Shown here piece by piece: positions 7,480 to 11,924 of a stretch of DNA of 11,924 nucleotides. Position 1 is the stretch's first letter. Each line of letters begins with the position of its first letter. Source of the DNA: Akkermansia muciniphila (GTDB taxonomy: Bacteria; Verrucomicrobiota; Verrucomicrobiia; Verrucomicrobiales; V1-33); contig CALQKQ020000059.1 in NCBI GenBank assembly GCA_943331195.2, forward strand, positions 1-11,924, written 5' to 3'. The notes under the pieces are model-generated. The model was not told where the DNA came from. It saw only the letters and a list, made by a program, of their open reading frames with translations, and searched no databases. The translations under genes and the position numbers were made by a program.

Positions 7480-7539
7480 CTGCATTGCAAAGGGCCCCTC
7501 TTCCATTGACCTGACCTCCTGGCTTTTTTGATCTTACCC

Positions 7540-8616
7540 ATGAATACTCCTTCCACCTACGCCGTGATTCTCGCTGGAGGCAGCGGCCGCCGCTTTTGGC
7601 CGCTTAGCCGCGACACCCGACCCAAGCAACTGCTGGAGCTTTTCGGGGGCAAAACCTTGCTCGAACACGCCATGAAGCGCCTAGAGGGGCTGGTGCCGCA
7701 GGAAAATATCCTCATTTTGACCAACCGAGAACAGGAGGCGGCGGTCCGCGCCCTTTTGGGGGAGGCCCTTCCGGCGGAGAACATCCTGTCCGAACCGGCC
7801 AAGCGCGACACGGCTCCAGCGATTGCCTTGGGCATCGGCTGGGTAGCGGCGCGCGATGCCAACGCGGTGATGCTGGTGCTTCCCGCAGACCAACTGATTC
7901 AAGAAGAGGCCGCCTTTCGCACGTGCATGGCCGCAGCCGTCACCGTGGCCCATCAGACGCAGGCCTTGGTCACGATCGGGATCAGCCCGACGTGGGCTTG
8001 TCCAAGTTACGGCTACATTGAGCGCGGGCCCCGCACCCAGGTGGCTGGGGCTGAGGACGCCGCGATTTACGAAGTGCAGCGGTTTAGGGAAAAGCCGAAT
8101 CCGGACTTGGCGGAGGATTTCCTGCGGCAGGGGAATTTTTCGTGGAACGCCGGGATGTTCATTTGGAGCGTTTCTGCGGTGGTGGCGGAGTTGAGCCGCC
8201 ACCGGCCAGAATTGGCGCATTTTGTCGCGGAGATTCGCCACAGCAAGGACCTCAAGGCGACCATTGAGGCCCAATTTGCCGCGCTTCCGCAGATCTCCAT
8301 CGACTACGCCTTGATGGAAAAAGCGGGCCGGGTGCTCAATGTCGAGGCCAGTTTTGACTGGGATGACGTGGGCTCTTGGATCAGCGTGGGCAAGTATCTG
8401 CCCAAGGACGCTGCGGGCAACGCGGCCAACCAAGCCTTGGTGCAGATCGACTCCCACGACAACATCGTCTTCAGCACTGCTGGGCAAAATATTTCCCTGT
8501 TGGGGGTGACGGATTTGATCGTGGTGCAAACCGCCGATGCCTTGTTGGTGGCCAATCGGCACTCCGCCGACGCCATTAAAAAAATTGTGGAGCTCGTGCC
8601 CACTGCGCTGCACTGA
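7540..8616 (+). CDS. manC: Mannose-1-phosphate guanylyltransferase (ManC-type)
   Basis: This cytoplasmic enzyme makes GDP-mannose from mannose-1-phosphate and GTP, supplying mannose and derived sugars such as fucose or rhamnose to surface glycans. The 358-residue protein shows the nucleotidyltransferase signature L-A-G-G-S-G-R-R-F-W-P-L-S-R (11-24) with P28-K29-Q30, then L-P-A-D117, S-Y-G-Y-I-E (156-161), F-R-E-K-P (182-186), W-N-A-G-M-F (202-207), S-I-D-Y-A-L-M-E-K (253-261) and D-W-D-D-V-G-S-W (273-280). The residue after P-A-D is Gln, where His is common in the family. Length fits the monofunctional form; there is no C-terminal cupin isomerase domain as in the bifunctional enzymes of about 470 residues. 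The ATG at 7540 is preferred over a TTG at 7528 because N-T-P-S-T-Y-A-V-I leads straight into the signature. No Shine-Dalgarno sequence is present. A strong terminator follows 13 bases after the stop. Its codon use is far less G-skewed than that of the genes to its left. Confidence 0.95.
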   Translation: MNTPSTYAVILAGGSGRRFWPLSRDTRPKQLLELFGGKTLLEHAMKRLEGLVPQENILILTNREQEAAVRALLGEALPAENILSEPAKRDTAPAIALGIGWVAARDANAVMLVLPADQLIQEEAAFRTCMAAAVTVAHQTQALVTIGISPTWACPSYGYIERGPRTQVAGAEDAAIYEVQRFREKPNPDLAEDFLRQGNFSWNAGMFIWSVSAVVAELSRHRPELAHFVAEIRHSKDLKATIEAQFAALPQISIDYALMEKAGRVLNVEASFDWDDVGSWISVGKYLPKDAAGNAANQALVQIDSHDNIVFSTAGQNISLLGVTDLIVVQTADALLVANRHSADAIKKIVELVPTALH

Positions 8617-8629
8617 GTCGGGGGGGCTA

Positions 8630-8678
8630 GCCCCTCGGCGGCGGACCCTGGCTAGGGCCGCTGCTGGGGGGCCTTTTT
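8630..8678 (+). terminator. Strong intrinsic terminator after manC
   Basis: Bases 8630-8644 pair with 8658-8672 over 15 positions, including three G-U wobbles. After one bulged A (8645) the helix continues as CCCT (8646-8649) with AGGG (8654-8657) around a GGCT loop. One C separates the stem from five T's at 8674-8678. This is a classic Rho-independent design and marks the end of the manC transcript. A smaller palindrome, GGGGCTAGCCCC (8623-8634), overlaps its 5' arm and could compete with it. Confidence 0.88.
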
Positions 8679-9007
8679 GTGTAACATCAACATCAGGGCG
8701 GTGTGGGCGAGGTGGTGCATGGCGCCGAGATGAGGCCTTGGGCCGGAGTGCGCCGCGCGGGAAGCTTGGGATTGGGGGATGAGACCAGGGTGGGCTTTGC
8801 GCTGACGAAGCGGTTTTGTGGCAGGGCTTGCCTTCCAGGTCGGCGTGGTGCGGTGCATTTTATCCATACCAAGTTCACGCGTGGTATTTATCAGGCTTGT
8901 TTTAGTCAAATGATGTCGCGCTCGGTGCCTGCTCAGCAGGGTTTGCTTTCCGGAGAGCGGTGCCGAAAAGCGAGCATCGTTAGAGAGTTATGAGAAATTT
9001 CGGCGGG

Positions 9008-9037
9008 TTGACTTGGGCTCTGGGGGTATAGTAATCA
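9008..9037 (+). promoter_or_regulatory. Candidate promoter for the triple-CBM9 gene
   Basis: TTGACT at 9008-9013 is one base from the sigma-70 -35 consensus. An 18-base spacer leads to TAATCA at 9032-9037, a weak -10; TATAGT at 9027-9032 is a better hexamer but the spacing of 13 is too short. It lies at the start of the AT-rich part and would give a 5' leader of roughly 215 bases containing all the downstream dyads. The hexamers could be chance matches in AT-rich DNA. Confidence 0.3.
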
Positions 9038-9096
9038 TTAATTTTGAGTAGGCCTCTCCAAAAAATTATCTTGTCATGGTTGAGTTATTTTTGCTT

Positions 9097-9136
9097 AGTG
9101 AGGCGTGGATCACTTTTCCATTAAAGTGAGCTTCAC
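9097..9136 (+). promoter_or_regulatory. Nested, mutually exclusive hairpin set or operator in the CBM9 gene leader
   Basis: Four complementary pieces alternate: AGTGA (9097-9101), TCACTTT (9110-9116), AAAGTGA (9123-9129) and TCAC (9133-9136). The middle two form a seven-base-pair dyad around six bases. Alternatively, pieces 1+2 and 3+4 can pair, which excludes the middle hairpin. As DNA, the middle dyad (9110-9129) has the shape of a binding site for a dimeric regulator; as RNA, the set could switch between two folds. It lies 125-164 bases upstream of the ATG at 9261. Confidence 0.35.
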
Positions 9137-9152
9137 GAAAGGCCTGTGGGTA

Positions 9153-9181
9153 TTATATCCAAAGGTATTTGAATGATATAA
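9153..9181. repeat. Inverted repeat TTATATC-N15-GATATAA
   Basis: A perfect seven-base inverted repeat with a 15-base spacer lies about 80 bases upstream of the CBM9 gene start. The arms are AT-only apart from one C/G, so as RNA the hairpin would be weak; as DNA it could be an operator. Chance occurrence in AT-rich sequence is a real possibility. Confidence 0.3.
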
Positions 9182-9200
9182 GCTCCGCAGAGTCGGGCCT

Positions 9201-9222
9201 GCCGCTGCGGGCCCGCTGCGGC
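9201..9222. repeat. GC-rich near-palindrome with a doubled CCGCTGCGG core
   Basis: The nine-base element CCGCTGCGG occurs twice, separated by GC, inside a 22-base block that is its own reverse complement except at the two central T positions. It sits 38 bases before the ATG at 9261 and stands out as GC-rich beside the AT-rich leader. It could fold into one long imperfect hairpin or two small ones near the ribosome-entry region. Confidence 0.45.
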
Positions 9223-9260
9223 ACCTGTATTCATTGTCCACATAACCGCGCATACCAACC

Positions 9261-11924
9261 ATGAAAGACGCTAAAGCATTTAACTTCGCTCAGATGGCGG
9301 CGGCATTCTTGCCGGCCTTGGCCTTTGGTCAAACGGTGGGCATTCCCCCGGTCAAAAATTATGAGGCCAATTACGTTTCGGTGGCTCCGGTTCTGGACGG
9401 GGTGATCGCTCCGGGGGAATGGAATGGGGCGGCCGAAGGAGGGGGCGACTGGGGGATGTTGAAGGCGCCCTCGACGGCGGAGGACACGGAAAACTGCCGC
9501 TTTAAGATGGTGTGGGATCAGAACTATCTTTACGTGCTCTATGAAGCCGATATCAAGACCTGGGAAGCGGCGGATGGAACTCCGCTGCGGACCTGGGTTC
9601 CCGGGGGCGCCAACGGGCAGGGCGGGCAGACCAACCGCAACAATATCAATCTCTATATTGACCCCAACACGGATGGTGAGGCGAATTGGACCCCGGACCC
9701 GGTTGACCCGACGATCGCCCCGGGGGGAGTGCGGCGTCCCGATAACCAGATTGATGGCTATCAGATCATGTGGAATCAGCGGATCGGCCCGGTGGTCGAT
9801 GGGGTGGAAACGCCCGGGGTTCACAGCATTGAGAACCAGGTCATGACCAATGGGGGGGTCTATGTGGAGTGCCACAACAACCAGAACGGGGGCAACCAAG
9901 CCCGCTGGTCCGGCCTGCGGAAAAGCCGCCTCTACCAAATCACGACCCCGGGTGAGGGCAATGGTCCGGCCAATACCGTACCGGGCAAGGTGGTGGCGGA
10001 ATTTGCCTTGGCCTGGTCGGATGTGGATGCTCCTAACCGCGAGCGTTTTATTCCCGGGCCGACTGGTCCTACGGCCGATCTGCGTCCGGACTTTGGCACC
10101 TACCATCCCTGGGCTCCGGTGGCGGGCGAGAAGTGGATTTTTGATATTTCGCGGATCAACAACTTAGGCGGCAGCGTCAACCTTCCGATCTGGTCTTGGC
10201 ACGCGCAGAGCGGGTTCAACCAATCGCCGCACGGCACCGTGGAATTCAAAGGGGGACCGCGCCGCTATGATGTGAAGTATACGCCGAGCCCTCCGGTGCT
10301 GGACGGCGCGGTGGAGCTGGGCGAGTGGGACGCCGCAGTGGAGTCTGGCGATTGGGGATTGCTGCGGCAGCCAGTCACGGCGGAGGATGCGGAGAACAGT
10401 CGCTTCCGCATGATGTGGGACAAAACCTATCTTTATGTGCTGGTGCAGAGCGACAAAACGACCTGGGGCTCAGCTGGCGATGGCGCAATGAACTTTGGGC
10501 AGGATAACATCAACTTTTATTTCGACCCGAATGGCGATGGCGAGTCCACGGGGCGCCCCGTGAATCAGGTCGATGCCTATCAAATCGCCTGGAATCAGCG
10601 CGAAGGCCTTGGTTTCATGGACGACGACGGCGCGGGCGGGCGGCAGATTTCCAATACGGGGTTCTTTTTAGAAAATCACATCGATAACGGCTGGGGCAAC
10701 CAGGGGCGCTGGCAGGGGCTGCGGCAGAGCCGCCTCGCCCAAAAACATGGTTCTACTGGAGGGGTTATTGAGTTTGCCTTAGCCTGGGCAGATCTGGACT
10801 CGCCGGCACCGGCGCAATGGGCGGCCGACCCGGAAAAATTCCCCAGCGACAGGGGAACGGTTCATCCCCAGCACCCCATCGCGGGAGAAGAATGGATTTT
10901 CAATGTCTCCCGCATCAGTTCGGATGGGAGCAACTTCCTGCCGATTTGGAGCTGGCAGCAGGAGCAGAGTTTCACCAATAATCCTCACGGTAAGCTGCAC
11001 TTCAGCGGGGGACCTCGCTTCTACCAGGCGCAGTTTACCACGGTGCCGCCGGCGATCGATGGGGTGGTTTCGGCCCTCGGCGATCGCGGGGCTAACGAGT
11101 GGGGATTTGCTTCTGCGGAGGGAGGCGATTGGGCGCTGCTGCGTCAGGCGGCGACTTCGGAAGATGCGGAAAACAGTCGTTTCAAAATGCTCTGGGACAA
11201 TTCCTACATTTACATTTTGATGCAGACCGACAAGGCCACCTGGAGTGCGGGAAATTCCAACATCGTCCCCTTTGTTCCCGGCACGCAAATTCAGGGAATC
11301 AGTTTCAGCGCGGACAACCTCAATATCTACCTTGATCCTAACGTTGACGGCGAAAAAACCTTCCGCGGCGATGGTGAGGTCGATGGCTACCAGATGGCTT
11401 GGAATCAATATGAGGGCTTGGGGTCGTTCTTGGACGACGGCAAGGGCGGTCGGGTTTTCACGAACACAGGGCTCTTCTTGGAAGACCACTTGAACACTCC
11501 TTGGGGAAATAACGGGAGGTGGATGGGCTTGCGCCAGAGCGAGTTTGTGCAAAACCATGGGGCCGATGGCGGGGTGATTGAATTGAAGTTGGCTTGGGCC
11601 GACCTCGATGCTCCTGGGGAAGCGCAATTCCCTGAGGGCCTACCGGTGGAAACGGGCACGGCGCACCCCCAGGCGGCGCACAATGGCGAGCGTTTCATCT
11701 TCAATATCTCGCGCATCAGTTCTGATGGTGGCAACCTTTTGCCGGTTTGGAGCTGGCATGGTGCCCAAGGCTTCTCGGTAGCCCCTCACGGGATCGTGGA
11801 ATTTGTCGGGAAGCCCTCGATTGAAGCTACCATCAGCCCGGCTGCCGATGGGTTGGATATCCAATTCACTTCGACTACGGGCAATAACTACGCCATCCAA
11901 TGGTCCACGGCGGTGACCGACTGG
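9261..11924 (+). CDS. Secreted protein with three tandem CBM9-like domains, 3' end outside the window
   Basis: The frame is open from the ATG at 9261 to the right edge (888 codons, no stop). The N-terminus looks like a Sec signal peptide: a short charged start (M-K-D-A-K), a hydrophobic stretch to about residue 22, and a likely cut near L-A-F-G|Q (23/24). Three homologous units follow, starting at P43, P345 and P597, each resembling the family 9 carbohydrate-binding (CBM9/DOMON-like) fold. Each has a P-x-(L/I)-D-G...E-W start, a W-D-x-x-Y-(L/I)-Y-(V/I)-L strand, a D-P-N-x-D-G-E acidic loop (134, 422, 692), D-x-Y-Q-(I/M)-x-W-N-Q, a (W/F)-I-F-(D/N)-(I/V)-S-R-I strand and a C-terminal W-S-W...P-H-G. 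No catalytic domain is visible, so binding of extracellular polysaccharide or attachment is the likely role. Residues 854-888 begin a different segment ending Y-A-I-Q-W-S-T-A-V-T-D-W, similar to C-terminal modules of secreted verrucomicrobial and planctomycetal proteins. No Shine-Dalgarno sequence is present. It is separated from manC by a terminator and 644 bases, so it is probably its own unit. Confidence 0.85.
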   Translation, partial: MKDAKAFNFAQMAAAFLPALAFGQTVGIPPVKNYEANYVSVAPVLDGVIAPGEWNGAAEGGGDWGMLKAPSTAEDTENCRFKMVWDQNYLYVLYEADIKTWEAADGTPLRTWVPGGANGQGGQTNRNNINLYIDPNTDGEANWTPDPVDPTIAPGGVRRPDNQIDGYQIMWNQRIGPVVDGVETPGVHSIENQVMTNGGVYVECHNNQNGGNQARWSGLRKSRLYQITTPGEGNGPANTVPGKVVAEFALAWSDVDAPNRERFIPGPTGPTADLRPDFGTYHPWAPVAGEKWIFDISRINNLGGSVNLPIWSWHAQSGFNQSPHGTVEFKGGPRRYDVKYTPSPPVLDGAVELGEWDAAVESGDWGLLRQPVTAEDAENSRFRMMWDKTYLYVLVQSDKTTWGSAGDGAMNFGQDNINFYFDPNGDGESTGRPVNQVDAYQIAWNQREGLGFMDDDGAGGRQISNTGFFLENHIDNGWGNQGRWQGLRQSRLAQKHGSTGGVIEFALAWADLDSPAPAQWAADPEKFPSDRGTVHPQHPIAGEEWIFNVSRISSDGSNFLPIWSWQQEQSFTNNPHGKLHFSGGPRFYQAQFTTVPPAIDGVVSALGDRGANEWGFASAEGGDWALLRQAATSEDAENSRFKMLWDNSYIYILMQTDKATWSAGNSNIVPFVPGTQIQGISFSADNLNIYLDPNVDGEKTFRGDGEVDGYQMAWNQYEGLGSFLDDGKGGRVFTNTGLFLEDHLNTPWGNNGRWMGLRQSEFVQNHGADGGVIELKLAWADLDAPGEAQFPEGLPVETGTAHPQAAHNGERFIFNISRISSDGGNLLPVWSWHGAQGFSVAPHGIVEFVGKPSIEATISPAADGLDIQFTSTTGNNYAIQWSTAVTDW
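9387..11819 (+). repeat. Three tandem CBM9-like coding repeats
   Basis: Unit 1 spans 9387-10292 (302 residues), unit 2 10293-11048 (252) and unit 3 11049-11819 (about 257). They align along their whole length. Units 2 and 3 are closer to each other, sharing A-E-N-S-R-F, R-I-S-S-D-G and W-A-D-L-D as well as DNA runs such as ATGCGGA and AACAGTCG. Unit 1 carries extra loops (G-T-P-L-R-T-W-V-P-G-G..., T-P-D-P-V-D-P-T-I-A-P-G-G... and P-G-P-T-G-P-T-A-D) and two cysteines (79 and 204) missing from the others. The pattern suggests an old duplication giving unit 1 and a later one giving units 2 and 3. Confidence 0.85.

Larger units (their letters stand above)
8679..9260. other. 582-base non-coding region, AT-richer in its right half
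   Basis: No convincing gene lies here. The short open frames between 8652 and 8993 on both strands match nothing I recognise and lack domain-like patterns. From about 8850 to 9180 the sequence is clearly richer in A and T than the rest of the window. It holds several dyads: ATACCA-N10-TGGTAT (8866-8887), the nested TCACTTT/AAAGTGA set (9097-9136), TTATATC-N15-GATATAA (9153-9181) and a GC-rich near-palindrome (9201-9222). It most likely contains the promoter and leader of the gene at 9261. The part from 8679 to 8850 may be a decayed gene or plain spacer; I cannot tell. Confidence 0.6.

Noticed and set aside
7506..7534. TTGACC hexamer before manC as a promoter
   Set aside because: The -35 match is good but no acceptable -10 lies at 16-18 bases, and the transcript would begin almost at the start codon.
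7681..8613. Minus-strand open frame of 310 residues opposite manC
   Set aside because: manC has all its family signatures on the plus strand; the reverse frame shows no recognisable pattern.
8652..8993. Short open frames on both strands after the manC terminator, considered as a small gene or transposase remnant
   Set aside because: No known motif, no ribosome site, and the frames start in or beside the terminator. No inverted ends or target duplications were seen.
8679..9260. CRISPR array, tRNA or attachment site in the long non-coding gap
   Set aside because: There are no regularly spaced direct repeats, no tRNA-like cloverleaf or T-loop sequence, and no integrase gene nearby.
9231..11627. 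Two minus-strand open frames (9231-10106 and 10779-11627) that resemble each other
   Set aside because: They mirror the CBM9-like units on the plus strand; their similarity comes from the coding repeats. Their composition is not protein-like, and the plus-strand frame is open over the whole stretch with clear domain motifs.

Overview
The window is a GC-rich bacterial chromosome segment dominated by genes for cell-envelope and surface glycans. Lineage is inferred, not proven. The last gene carries a run near its C-terminus of the type 'G-x-x-Y-x-x-Q-x-S-T-x-x-x-x-W', which is common in secreted proteins of Verrucomicrobiota and Planctomycetota. Shine-Dalgarno sequences are almost absent, and an OpgH homologue occurs without an adjacent opgG. 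I favour Verrucomicrobiota (Opitutae-like) with low to moderate confidence.

Layout: (1) 1-2761, minus strand: a gene of which only the first ten codons are visible (1-30), a GT39/ArnT-like membrane glycosyltransferase (70-1944), and an uncharacterised protein with three predicted N-terminal membrane segments (1946-2761). The stop of the uncharacterised gene is one base from the start of the glycosyltransferase gene, so the two look translationally coupled. (2) 2887-5619, plus strand: a small unrecognised protein with a C-terminal membrane anchor, then a short-form OpgH/MdoH glucan glucosyltransferase. (3) 5584-6489, minus strand: a YihY/BrkB-family membrane protein whose 3' end overlaps the 3' end of opgH by 36 bp. 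(4) 6651-8616, plus strand: a WecG/TagA/CpsF (GT26) glycosyltransferase and a monofunctional mannose-1-phosphate guanylyltransferase, closed by a strong intrinsic terminator at 8630-8678. (5) 8679-9260: a long AT-richer non-coding stretch with several dyads. (6) 9261 to the window end: a secreted protein with three tandem CBM9-like domains, open at the right edge.

How the genes fit together (inference): ManC makes GDP-mannose for glycan assembly. The GT26 enzyme adds a sugar to an undecaprenyl-linked intermediate. The GT39 protein transfers sugar from a polyprenyl donor on the outer side of the membrane. OpgH polymerises a beta-glucan into the periplasm. The triple-CBM9 protein would bind carbohydrate outside the cell. 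It has its own leader region and is probably transcribed separately.

The plus strand is strongly G-rich from 1 to about 7300 whatever the gene orientation: plus-strand genes favour G-ending codons and minus-strand genes C-ending codons. This skew largely disappears near the 3' end of the GT26 gene and stays weak through the rest of the window. The most distinctive items are this compositional break, the triple-CBM9 protein with its dyad-rich leader, and the unrecognised tail-anchored protein paired with OpgH. I did not find a clear-cut new defence, mobile or CRISPR-type system.
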